A DNA stretch of 64,000 nt from the NCBI GenBank assembly GCA_003971905.1, contig RSEE01000017.1:620001-684000 (forward strand), read 5' to 3'. The notes beneath the pieces were generated by a model. The model did no database searches. It was not told where the DNA came from and worked only from the letters and a program-made list of their open reading frames with translations. This stretch comes from Moniliella sp. 'wahieum' (taxonomy: Eukaryota > Basidiomycota > Moniliellomycetes > Moniliellales > Moniliellaceae). The translations under genes and the position numbers were made by a program. Positions 1 to 10,783 of this stretch are shown one piece after another; the stretch's first letter is position 1; every line of letters begins with the position of its first letter.

Positions 1-2158
1 CGTCGGGCTACGTGGGTAGCGGTAGCCAGGGGTAGCGAATTTTTGTAAGGGAGGGAAACCTGGGTCTACGAAAGACGGGGCAGAGATGAAGCGTGAGGAG
101 CGAAAAGGTTGGACGGTGGGCAGTGGACGGTGGACGTTTGGAAGACACGGGTTGGACCTTAAACGGTTTGCGCTCAACGTCATCCACCTTGAACTAAACC
201 TTGACCGCTGTGGACCTCGAGGGGATGAACTTCGACTTCGAGATTACCACAGGTGCGAGCACCACTGCAAGCAAGTCGCTTGGCCGCGGACGTATACAGC
301 TTCACAAGCGCAAGCACTCCGACCCGACATGCTTCCCTCCGCTCCTACATTCCATCCTTCCATACTGACTGATGCATGCAGGCAGATGCCTCTCCGTGGC
401 CACCTGCCCTGCTCTCGAAAACCATGATGTTGTTGCCTGGTACGCTGGGCCGGGGAACAGTTGGCCTGAAGGTAGGGAAACGGTCTAAGCCGGGGCCATG
501 ACAAGTCATTGGGGGAACCGGGGTGTTGGAGACTGGGAAAGGAAGTGCCCGTCCAAGCCCAGGACAAAAGGACGAAAGGGGGTCGTTGGGTTTTTGGTTT
601 AGAATCACACACCACACTGTTATGCTGTCCCTCGGCCCACACGTCCCCCCCTACCCGTCCGGTTCCCATTCGCCTCTTTTCCCGCGGCTGACACGCGGGA
701 TGTACCAACGCAGATCCCGGTACAGATGAAACAAGATGACTGCGGTGCGGGAGATGAGGTGTGGATTGCCCCTCCCTCTCTCGACTCACACACTCTCTCT
801 TTCTCAGTTTCTCCTCCTGGAACCATCACCGACGGTTGGCGCTTGCCTTTTCCCACTTGGCCCACACACAGAGCCCCAAAAACGATTGTCACCTGAATTC
901 AACGGTAACAAACTGCACCGATGACTCTCGCACCTTGGCTCACACGCCACCACTCAAATAATAGGCAGCGCGGCGTATCCGCTTGCACCACACGGCTGCG
1001 TAGTGCCCCACCCAGCTGATGGATCATATGGTACGCCGAGGCCTAGGGCAGTTGTTTGCGAAGTCTCTCTTCTTTTGTGTAGCCAACAGGACGCCGATCG
1101 GGGTGCGCTTCCTGCTGGGCCACAGTAAAGGTCCGAGAGGGAATTATAGGGGGGGGGGGGGGGTTCCATATCTCGTGTATTAGTGCCCACTGATCAAGTC
1201 ATTTGCCCAAGCCATTTTGGCTCAAGCTCTTGAGCAATGGCATCATGGGCGTGGGTGGAGAACTCTGGCCGCACGCTTACTTAGTACACAATGGTCACTC
1301 TTGGGTGTACTATAGCAAACACAAAAGCGAAAGAGAAGGAGATTGTCGGTGGTCGGACCGTGGCATGCCATGATAGTAACTAAGGGTGGCGAGAGGCAAC
1401 CAGAGGCCAACCGAATAGGCGACAATGGCGAACAAACAGAGCAAGCGCAGCCGTCTCACGCCGTTGTGAAAATGGGAACAACGAACGGATCCGTGGTCCC
1501 AGAGGACCCATCAAATGATAAGCTCAACGAAGAGCCCCATCTCTCTCAAAAAGGGGCCCGACTGGACCGCGCATTCAAAGCTGTTGCCATTGAAGACGCC
1601 CCTTGGTTGACTTTAGCCTTCTCTCTTTCATTTGGGTGCCGTGCATGGGACAGTTTAAGTGCGGGGACCAGCGCCAGGAGCGCGGACGGTTGTCATTCTC
1701 ATCATCGGGGCGAAGGCGAGATGGACACGAAGTATACTCAACACTTAGATTTTACTACTACTACTACTATTAACTATACCCTGTTTTCACACCCCCTCAG
1801 CAGTCGTCATCAGTTGGGCGCACCCCTGTATGCTGCGGCAATTTGACCTGCCCAAGCCAAGCCCCAACGGCTGCGCAGCCGACTGATGTGGCGGAACGGG
1901 CGGGGCGGAGGTGTCGTGTGGCAGTGGAATTTTCGGATCGATTGCCCGCTCATCTCAGAGAGGCGCGGGTGTCAGGCCAGAAAGCTGGAAGTGGTGACGC
2001 ACTGGGGAGGAGGCGGATATCTGGAAAACCACCACCAGAGAGAGGGCAGGCATGGATTTGTATTGACTGGGCACTAAGGACGCATGTTGCGACCGGGGGG
2101 CGCACTGGGTTTCTTTGTCTCCCTTGCTAGTGCTCCCCCTCAAAAAGCAAAAACAATG
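1..2158. other. Gene-poor stretch, no supported gene
   Basis: I find no recognisable protein domain on either strand. Short open frames here are not similar to any family I know. Visible simple sequence includes a 15-nt G run at 1149-1163 and a short run of TAC triplets near 1752-1770. Confidence 0.5.
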
Positions 2159-2253
2159 TCTCCCCTCTGGGAGTCGAACCCAGGACATTCAGAGCGGAGT
2201 AACTCCACGTGACCAATTACAATCTGACGCTCTTCCAACTGAGCTAAGGAGAG
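2159..2253 (-). tRNA. tRNA-Tyr (GTA anticodon), with intron
   Basis: On the minus strand the sequence folds as a cloverleaf. The acceptor stem is CTCTCCT (2253-2247) pairing with AGGGGAG (2166-2160), with discriminator A at 2159. The D arm is 2244-2229 with GCTC/GAGC, and the anticodon stem TCAGA (2227-2223) pairs with TCTGA (2193-2189). The T arm reads CTGGG-TTCGACT-CCCAG. The anticodon GTA is 2220-2218. A 22-nt intron (2195-2216) lies one base 3' of the anticodon, the standard position; nuclear tRNA-Tyr genes of fungi normally carry one. The mature length is 73 nt before CCA. A T-rich Pol III terminator follows on the minus strand just below 2155. Confidence 0.95.
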
Positions 2254-4107
2254 GCTTAGTTCTGCAGGCGTTCGAATGAAACAAGACAGCCCGACGCCAC
2301 AGATGCAAGACAATAGCGTGTATTATGTGGAGGGGGACCTTAGATCATATGGCAAGCCGATCTCTCCCTCTCAGGGGGCCTCTGAGTGCTTAAGTCCGAC
2401 TAGTGGGGCGCCAAAGCTCCTCTCCTGTTACGAGAGGCCACGATCAGGATATGATTATTGACAAGAATAGTACAACGCTCTCGAGACGCTTGGTTAATTG
2501 TGGTTCATAAAGGTGCAAACGTGCAGTGGGGAGTATAGAGAAAATGGAGGCTGCAAGTGGAATAGACGAATGAGAGAGTAAGCGAGTGGAGGAGAGGGCA
2601 CAGTGGATGGTAATACATGTTTGGCTATACTTGGGACTGACAGCCACCTCTATTACCACGTTTTTCAATTATTATACTCTAACACCTGTCCCAGCCTTAA
2701 GCTCTGCCAATGAAATGGACGTACTCTAACTCTGCTGTTCTCATCATTTCGTCTCTCGTCTCTCTCTCTTTCCTCAACATCCGAAAGAAGCACAGGAGGG
2801 CATTAAAAGGACCAAAGATAGTACCAACATCGCTGTCTCTCCTTACGAGCCCTATTCTGCTTCTCTCTGAAATGAGTTTTGCATTATTCCATCATGCAAT
2901 AACAGTGATCCCCACGGATCGCAACGATCCCCGTCTCCAAAAGCCGTTGCGATCTCCACTGTGGGTGTTCGATGATGCAGATCATGACCAACATCCTCTT
3001 AGCTTGATTCACACTCTGTTTGACGGAACCATGCACAACCTCTCTTGGGTAGCACAGTTACAAAATTCATGTTATCCATCAGATTAGTACACGTGCAGCA
3101 ACATCACTCATGGTACTACTAGTAGTACTAGTACTGTGGTGATCCATTTTTTGTCTTCGCTTGGGTCTGCGGTTCTTCTCCCCCTGACTTATAACCTTCT
3201 GGTTCTGACCCCAACCCAGCTAGCCAAGTTGCTCCCACGCCACGCCGGGACGATCGTCGATGCACTGTGTTGAGCCACTGCGTGGCTCTCGTGTGTTTTG
3301 GCCAACGCCCCTTTTCGGTTCCTCATCCGGCCCCGGATAGGAGTTTCGTTTTGTTTTCTCCCTCCTGGTTTTTCTTTGTTCCACAGGCTAGCACCCCCTG
3401 GTCACGACTAACTGCTTGATGTTCCTTATCGTTATTAGGTGTTGCTGGTTACAGACCATCACTACCACCAGTGCGATTACATCTCACCCTTGAGGACCAT
3501 CCGGAAGTTACAAGCCTTCCCTCATCCAGTGAGCAACGGTGATGACTCTGCACTCTCCATATTCCCATCCCCTCGCACCTTACCCATACCCAACCCCGCT
3601 CTCCCCTTCGGCGTCTTTCATAAACAATCAGCACCACTCCACCCCCTACCCCTTCACCTTTCGTACCCGGACTGAACTGACGAACATCTTCCGTCTCCTT
3701 TTCTTATAGATTGAAGGAATCACCTTGGAACAGGCTTCTTATCAGCTGACCAAATAACAACTTGGCCAATACTAAACCCTTTTTACCTTGTTCTTGAGTG
3801 ACAGACGCCGAAGGTGGCCTCCCAAGGCGTCAGTCATGCTCCCGATTTTCAGACAAGCATCTGCGTATATGTTGTGTAGACTGAATTGCATGTCACACAC
3901 TGGTGGCACCGCAGCAGCAGTGCTCTTACTTTTCCTTTCTGTAATCATATGAATGGAAGCATAGTTCTTGTGGAGCTATGTAGTGAATGCTATGACTTTA
4001 AGGCATCCATTCCCAGTCAGCTACACAATAACGTACTCAATCTCAACCCCGCGATTCTCATCCCTTGACCAGAAATCGTGAGATTGGTCGGTGATCCTCT
4101 TTAAGTG
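2254..4107. other. Gene-poor stretch with dispersed-repeat fragment
   Basis: No gene is supported. It includes a 38-bp segment repeated near 61.6 kb (separate entry) and a cluster of overlapping ACTAGT/AGTACT palindromes at about 3114-3135. Weak open frames at 2710-3087 and 3439-3675 have no recognisable domain. Confidence 0.45.
2685..2722 (+). repeat. 38-bp dispersed repeat, copy 1
   Basis: The segment starting CCTGTCCCAGCC and ending ATGGACGT matches 61599-61636 in the same orientation with one visible mismatch (C versus T at about base 27). Flanking bases do not match. It is probably a fragment of a repeat family; no terminal structure is visible. Confidence 0.7.
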
Positions 4108-4336
4108 TGTTGACCAGGGTCCTATGGGCCAGCCACCTCTCCGCGGCACTCCTGACCATCTTACTCATCCGGGCACCACGCCAGCATCCCTCTTCCCTGG
4201 CCTAGTGGCACTCCCCTTCTTCTCCTTCTTCTCCTTCTTCTGATCCTCAGTCTGGGTTCAACCCACAGCTCCTGTCTTCTCTCTACCACTGCCTAACTAC
4301 ACTTAGGATATCGCTGGGTAGTAACCAGGATAATTA
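4108..4336 (+). repeat. tRNA-like (SINE-like) repeat, copy 1
   Basis: About 230 bp, matched in the same orientation by 60382-60804 outside a variable internal CTT tract. It contains TGGCCTAGTGG, which fits a Pol III A box (TGGCNNAGTGG), and downstream GGGTTCAACCC, which fits a B box. A short CTT/CTC tract (about 4213-4241) lies between the boxes. This suggests a tRNA-derived SINE or a dispersed tRNA pseudogene. A cloverleaf acceptor stem and clear target-site duplications were not found, so the class is inferred. Confidence 0.6.
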
Positions 4337-6480
4337 AAGTGGGTCTCCGGGATCGGTCTTTCCACAAACATCTACCGCACGTCACTTGAGTAGTCTTCAA
4401 TCCTCCTTTCCCTTGAACCGTGTTCCGATTCATCCGACCCCTTGGACTCTATCCAGACTCCACGATACGCCCTCATGTCGAGGCGAAAATGTCGTCATAT
4501 TTGATGGAGATTAGTGCCGACCTAGTCGAATATAGAACTTCTGGCGCGCGTGGCTGAAGCACGTTGGAGTTGTCATACCGGGTCGCGTACTGCTTTACTG
4601 GTTTTACTTAATCTCAATACCCGCCCCAAATTACTAAATCGGCGGACCCACAACTGAGCACATTTCATTCCTGTGGCCGCAACTTAGATGCAATGTCAAC
4701 CCCATCGGTGCTGGCAACGTTAATGTCGGGCAAGAGTTTTGGTCATGTGCGCAGACCTCGTTCTACTAACTATTCTGCATCGTAATTGCCTAACGGGTGT
4801 CAGCTGAAGATCCGACACATTCCTGTAACCCACTGACATTTCCGGTATTCTCTCTCGTATGCCATAACTCCTTTCAGTCAACATCTTTGACGTAGAGGGC
4901 ACAGATGGCGAGGACGACCGCACAGACGACTCTGAGACTGAAGAGTGATTTGGCGCCTATACATTCCGAAGACCTCTCAATGGCAAGCCCCAAGTCCATA
5001 TTCACCCATCGCAATACAAAAAGTACCCTCGAAGATGATTGCACAGCATTCGATGGTGCTAGAATGAGTAGTAGTATAAAATGTAATACCAATAGTAGCC
5101 CAGGAAGAGCGAGCATAGGAGGATCAGATTCGTCAGATACGTCATCCATGGGCACGTCAACGACGTCTCTGACGTTCAAGGGGGTGACGTCGGCGACATC
5201 GCTGACCTATAGGGGGATGACACCGACGACATATCTGATGTTCAGGGTGGTGACATCGACGACGTCACTGACCTGCAGCGCGCTGACAGAATTGCCTCAC
5301 CCGCGGCCAATTACTCTGACATTTTTGAAGGTATTTTATAGCATAAACATGAATGATGTCTTTTCGTGATCGGCTGTGTTCCTCATGCACGTTCTCCTCA
5401 TATTACCCGCCCACCTACCTGACCCCTTTCCTTGATCCATATCGTAGGGTGCGATCGATATTCCTGGCCATGGTGGCGGAGGATACGGGTGGGGTGTTAT
5501 CGTCGACGACTTTATCTGGCACGTTTTGGGCAACCCCCTTCCATCCAACAGGTGGTGAACCTACATTGTCCCTTAATTCGCCACTGGATTACCTGTGAGC
5601 AACCCCAGCACAGCCTCGTCGGCCCATCCAGGTGGCATGCTCAGACAATTATTCCGACTTTCGCCATGCTGGAGTCTGACAAAGAACAAGGCATCGTAAC
5701 CGAAACCACCAATCTAGGTGAAAGTGCATCCAATGGTCTCACGGTGTGCGCGATTCGCTTCTTTCCGGATCGTGCTAGCATTCTACTTGCCTCTGCTCGA
5801 CTCCCGTTGAATGATGGCAACATGTTCTTCAAGCTGCTGCCTAAACCCCCAACATTTTCCAGCGTTGTATTGTTGTACCTTACAATAGTATCCCGCCTCT
5901 TTATATGCATGGTTTCAGTGCCCGCTCATATGTCTCCACCCTTTCCCCCCAAAAGTCATGGATACACCTGGGGTCCTTGGGATCGTGTCGGCCATGCTCA
6001 TTGGTCATGAAGAATGCCTTGGTAGTAAGGGCCAACTCTTGAAGCTGTATCACGGCCCAAGCTTGTGTACTAGGAGTTGACTGTGCCGGTGATTGGATGG
6101 ACTGCCGAAGGTGCAAATGTTAATAGAGGGACGTAGAACGTAGCCACGCCGATGGATCGGGGGGGAGGAACATATACTCATCCGGGCTCGCTCCCGTCTT
6201 CGGCCCATGATTGTTTTTTACCACTTTGCCCAGAGAGGATCATTGCTTCGGACATCAACGAGAATGCAATTATCGAAACCTATGACTGTTGTCAGGTCAT
6301 GTTACACTTGGGGGAGCCGGGTCGGGCTGAGGGTTTGTTAAATTTTGTAAGGGAATCTTGTTGGTTGACATCGCTCCCAGGACCGACTGGACCCCCAGTC
6401 ACAAGTCAGCCACTTTCTTGCTTTCCGAGCGCGCGCAATTTTTTCGACGATTTATATGCAGAGGTTTTTCGTCTAGAATG
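4337..6480. other. Gene-poor stretch with minisatellite
   Basis: No host gene is supported. The plus-strand frame 4905-5369 is open largely because of a 33-bp tandem repeat (separate entry). Its product is Ser/Thr-rich with an 11-residue period and has no recognisable domain. The DNA between 5400 and 6480 may contain further decayed retrotransposon sequence, but nothing I can assign. Confidence 0.4.
5154..5285 (+). repeat. 33-bp minisatellite, four degenerate units
   Basis: Units lie at 5154-5186, 5187-5219, 5220-5252 and 5253-5285. Each begins ACRYCRRCGACR-like, has CTGA near its middle and ends with a G-rich TG. The length of 33 is a multiple of three, so plus-strand frames keep an 11-residue period. 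Divergence between units is substantial, so the array is old. Confidence 0.8.
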
Positions 6481-7080
6481 ACAATCAATCCTTACACTCA
6501 TCGGGACGAAGAGGGCGAGAGTCGGACTGATGACAAGCAGGACACGTATGAAACTGATTGGCGTCTCCATTATCTACAAAATGCCACAAAATGCCAGGCG
6601 CGCGTCTTCGGTGGACCCTCGCGAAACCGAAGAGTGCGATATACGGACTAGGCCCAACGAATGGAATTGAGACATTTAACGGTGGTACGCCTTCTAAAGT
6701 GAAAACACAAAGCCTCTTCAACATGCCCAAGTGCTTGGTTAACAATGTGGTACATGATCAGAGCGGCACAACATAGAATATCGAAAGTGTTTTTAGCAGA
6801 AGGGATGCGCGACGGACATGCGTTCGCCGGATTGACACAACAAAGGGTTAGCAAAGAGAACATTTACATGGTCTTCCAGGCAGCAATACGTTAACGTCTT
6901 CATGCCGAGCAGCGGACCGGTAACGTGTATCGGAAATGCTACATCAGTAATCTCCACCAAGCGCTTTCCGTAGACCACATGACAACACTCATAGACTTTG
7001 GGATATTAAATCCGACATGGAGCACACGCCTTCCTCCACCTCCGTCAAGGGGCTGATAATGTTTTCTGAATTGTCTAGAA
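6480..7080 (-). mobile_element. Fossil Copia-type (Ty1/Copia) retrotransposon, integrase part
   Basis: Minus-strand frames between these positions resemble, in the right order, the end of the GAG-pre-integrase segment, the start of the integrase core (around TGPLLGMKTLTYCCLEDHV) and the later integrase segment. The copy is broken with several interruptions and appears old. No LTR was identified. The family call rests on pattern resemblance, not a search. Confidence 0.55.
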
Positions 7081-7324
7081 GATTTGATTTAACTGCAATG
7101 CATCGTATATTCGGCACACGCTACTTCAATCTGAAAGTCACCGAGTGTGTATGCATTGAGTGGGAATAAAAAATCATCTCTGGTTTCCAGGGAACAGAGA
7201 TACATCAGTCCCACCAAAAGAATTAGTGAATGCCAGTAGATTTGATGAAATCTTATTGAGTAGCATGAATATAAATTTGGGTGTGGAAATTCGAGCGATG
7301 CCAGGGTGACATGAGGTATTTGGT

Positions 7325-8120
7325 CTACAGAGCTATAACAATGGGGACCTCAGAGTGCACAACAAAGGACAAAATGTACGATTCCAGCCTTTCCAGAAGC
7401 AACCCAGATCCTGTCACATCTGAAACCGAACACTGCATTGTTGCCCCACCGTCATCACGAGAAACAGGTGCACAACCAACATCGCTTAATAAGGGAGAAG
7501 AAGGATGGCCTTCATCCATTTCGGTCAACATGACAGGTGGTTCGATATCGTGCCTTCTCGCTGATATATTCACACAACTTACATTGCTCGGGTGTTGAAG
7601 TTTACCGCAGACCCATAACGTTTGCCACATATAGTTCTCCTGTGGTGGCGGAGGAAGTAACGCGCTGTTGCTGCTTAAATAGTGCAGCAGCGAACCGACA
7701 GATAAGGCGAACATTGTATTAGCACGGGTTAGAGCAGGTAATACAAGCCAACCGCGTGGAAGGGACCCAACGATAGCACACAATGACGGTTGCGCTCCGC
7801 TGCTGGGTTAGGCAGGGCTCTCGTCGGCTTATTTGGGGGTAACAATCGGAGGTCGGGTTGGATCAGTAGGATGCGGTGCTGGTTGGGCTCTGGCTCATCC
7901 GACTTGTGTAGAATCGAGTGTATGAAGGTGCACTGGCTCAATGTGTACCCTCTGTTGATTTGTGCATGAACGTAGAAGGCGCCAAGAAAGGTATACAGAG
8001 GGTCACTACTCAGTATCATGCCTTGTACCTGGGCTCTCTGCGAGAAAAAGGTTTGGTAAAGCACGATGGAGGAAGAACTAGCTAGAGGGGGTCATCCACA
8101 AAAAAGCAAGGCTGATAGTG
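7325..8120 (-). mobile_element. Fossil Copia-type retrotransposon, reverse transcriptase/RNase H part
   Basis: Minus-strand frames show a VDD-type reverse transcriptase box near 8110. They then show the C-terminal RVT_2 block (around FYVHAQINRGYTLSQCTF, about 7960) and the junction toward RNase H (around VGSLLHYLSS, near 7690). The fragment is broken, with several interruptions, and is probably old. It lies upstream, in the minus sense, of the integrase fragment. That is the reverse of Copia gene order, so the two are likely separate insertions or rearranged. Confidence 0.6.
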
Positions 8121-8137
8121 TCTGCAGACTAGCGTTT

Positions 8138-8148
8138 GGGGGGGGGGT

Positions 8149-8184
<36 letters not shown>
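8138..8184 (+). repeat. 47-nt poly-G tract interrupted by one T
   Basis: All bases are G except T at 8148. It begins just outside the reverse transcriptase fossil. Such a long G homopolymer is unusual and may mark an assembly join or base-calling artefact; shorter G runs occur near 8985-8995, 9069-9080 and 34878-34888. Confidence 0.9.
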
Positions 8185-10150
8185 CGAAACAGCAGAGGAC
8201 TCCTTTTAAAGGACTGCCGGAAGCCGTGGCTCACAGTAAGATTTCAACAAGTATTAGCGGTACTATAGGCGCATCCGGACTATTCGAGGCGCCAAACGGC
8301 CGCTCAGCGCGATAACAATGGCCCGGCGCGCCTCCCGGCCTCTGGGTTCAGATTAATCTTCATGCAATGGCGCCGAGAGATAAGCTCCCTTGACGTTATC
8401 GAACGTGCCAAGGAAAAAACCGACTTTTGCACACCCGAGGCCCTACGGACGGTTAGTGCGGAACAACTGATGATGAAGAGGAAGAAGTCAGGTGAAAGGT
8501 GTCCTTAGGCTGATCCGCGCGAGCTATACGGCGCGTGCTTTATGCTTTACGGTTCCATAGGGAAGTACACGCCGGGAGAGAGCACTATAGTCTTACCGGT
8601 ATGGGGCGAACGCTTTCAGGCCAAGGGACAATGTGCAGGTACCTAAACCTTCTATCATAATTTTTTCTGTTCATCCGCGATTGCCTGGCGAAACAAACGG
8701 CCAGCGGGACTCTCGACAGGCGCGTCGCGATAGGAGAAGTGGGATCCGGGGGGAGCAGCCTGAACAGTAGCGGCCATGGCGTAGCCCGGGCACAGCCGGG
8801 GAGAGGGCCGAGATGCGCCAATGTTAATATCAGCAAATGAAAGAGAAAGTTCGCCACCCAGGGACAGTGGTGGACTTAGTTATGATGGCAGTGATCAGAT
8901 CATGAGTACAGGGTTATTGTAGGCCTGACCGAAGATAACATCGGAATCGGTATAGCAAGCCGCCCGGCGGCGGCGCAAGGAACACGGGGGGGGGAGGGGG
9001 ACCGGGGGATGATCTTCGTCGTCGCCCGCAGGAAGGGCTGACGCCGGAAAAGGGGACTCTTGTCATTATGGGGGGGGGGGGTCCCGAGGTGTGGGACCCC
9101 CTCCCCTGTTAGTAGTTTAGGGGTATAAACCCTTGGACAGATCAATCGGTGGCTCTCCTCGTACGTTAGGTCCTGCTCCAGATCCTGGTTGAACCGAGCG
9201 GGTGAAGAGGCTATAGGCCTGCGTGCAAGGGCCGCAGTCCACACCCTCCGAGGTATTATAGGAGCCGCGTACGTAGGTCGTTAGACCAGCTGAAGGGGTC
9301 CAGGAGCTCCGGAGTTACTCTGTTTCTCGCAGCGTTACCACACTTAGTAGTTGGTAGTATGCTGTAGCTGGCAGGAACAGACAGAGTCCTAAAGAAGAGC
9401 AAGCACTACTGATGAGAGTAACCGCGGCTTGCAGTGCACTCGACGTAAGTCGTAAATTCGTAAGCGTAAGGGTGGTAGAAGGTGGAAGGGCGAAGAGGAA
9501 CTGGTAGTCGGGGAGACCAACGGTAATAGGCAGGATGGTCGATAAGGACCACAGCTAGCAAGCCTTAGACATGGCTGCTTATATACAGCAGAAGGAACCA
9601 GGCCTCAAGTGCCTCATGACATGTATGACAGGTATAGACAGAATGCGGGGCACTTCCCAGAAAGGTAAAGACTAATGCCCAGCCCTTGCTTCCCAAGGCA
9701 CTGAGGCTGCGCAGTCGGGCGCAGCAGGAAGGGCTCTGACAAGACTGGACAATAGGCACAAAGCATCGTACCGATAAGCCCATGCGGCCATGGCGGGGCG
9801 AAGGGATGGTAATATAGAGCTGTTCGGAAGGGGAAAAGATCAGGGAGCATGCGTTTCGTCGAGGCCGTTCTTCGCCGAGTGCCAGTAGCCTGCAGCTTCT
9901 AAGCACCAAGTCCTCTGCCATGTCACGACCCGGAAAAAGGCCCTGGCAATTCCGCGGCCAGGGTGCGTTGCGGCCCTCTCTAAGATCTAAGGCTCGAGAC
10001 GTGGATGGCGACGGAGTGCCGGGCGGGCTCCAGCCTCGGCCAGCCAGTCACGGAGAGGCCTGAATTCGGTCTCGCCTTCAGTCCATAGCTACGCAACACA
10101 CGCCAGCGTGTCATAGGCACTGTACTCGAGGGGAGAGACTCACACCTATC

Positions 10151-10164
10151 ACATGTCACATGTC
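10151..10164 (+). repeat. Heptamer repeat (ACATGTC)2
   Basis: Two tandem units, each the palindrome ACATGT plus C, are followed by a partial third. It is part of the heptamer class that recurs across the window's intergenic DNA. Confidence 0.8.
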
Positions 10165-10401
10165 ACTGTGATATATGGCTGTCACTCGTCACAGTGACCC
10201 TTCACCGTTGACCACGGCCGCCCTTTCATTCATGTGAGCCACAATGAGGCTACCGAGTGGCTACTGGGTGGCTAAAACCTACTAGGTACGGAGTGCGTAT
10301 CGCCTGGAACATGTCTGACATGGTTTACTCCGTACCATCAAAACCTCGCGTTCATCCGGGCGTCAACGTGCACGTTCAACGTACGTTCAACGTACTCAAC
10401 C

Positions 10402-10446
10402 CCTCTCAGATCTCACATCTCTCAGATCTCACATCTCACATCTCAT
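10402..10446 (+). repeat. Heptamer-rich block of AGATCTC/ACATCTC units
   Basis: Units of seven bases alternate between AGATCTC and ACATCTC with one slipped step. The block lies about 340 bp upstream of the mannosyltransferase start. Confidence 0.75.
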
Positions 10447-10481
10447 CAATCTCATCCAAGACGGCTATTTTTTCATTAGTC

Positions 10482-10537
10482 TTCAAGCTTCAAGGTTCAA
10501 GCTTGAACTTCAGGCTTCAGGCCTCAGGCCTCAGGCA
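10482..10537 (+). repeat. Eight consecutive heptamers (TTCAAGC to TCAGGCC series)
   Basis: Read in steps of seven from 10482, the units are TTCAAGC, TTCAAGG, TTCAAGC, TTGAACT, TCAGGCT, TCAGGCC, TCAGGCC and TCAGGCA. The period stays exactly 7 while the word changes gradually from the AAGCTT type to the AGGCCT type. It is the longest continuous array of this kind that I found in the window. Confidence 0.85.
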
Positions 10538-10783
10538 TCTTCATTAATCATTCGCACGCTGTGATCCTATGACCCTTACAAGGGTCCATTCCGATCGGAC
10601 CTCTGGACGAAAAAAAGTGTATGGCCGCGATGGGCGGGAAGTAAGCGGCCGGGGGACAACTACGAAGTGAGCTGCCTGGGAATCCAATACACGCGCAGCA
10701 CAGTGTCATAACCGACACGATCCCTTTTCGTCTTCTCAGGCTGCTGCCTTCCTCCTCTACCGCCATCATCAGAAGTCCAACCA

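Larger units (their letters stand above)
8185..10783. other. Gene-poor stretch; 3' part is promoter side of the GT15 gene
   Basis: I see no supported gene in 8185-10050. The minus-strand frame 9565-9921 has no recognisable domain. From about 10130 to 10540 the DNA changes character to dense heptamer repeats (separate entries) and then leads into the mannosyltransferase gene. Confidence 0.45.

Noticed and set aside
4905-5369. 154-codon plus-strand frame considered as a Ser/Thr-rich gene
   Set aside because: Its openness derives from the 33-bp minisatellite; there is no promoter, intron or domain evidence.
8138-8184. Poly-G tract considered as a telomere remnant
   Set aside because: No TTAGGG-type repeat is present; it is a plain homopolymer.
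10402-10537. Short regular repeats considered as a CRISPR array
   Set aside because: The repeats are 7 bp with no spacers, in a eukaryotic intergenic region.
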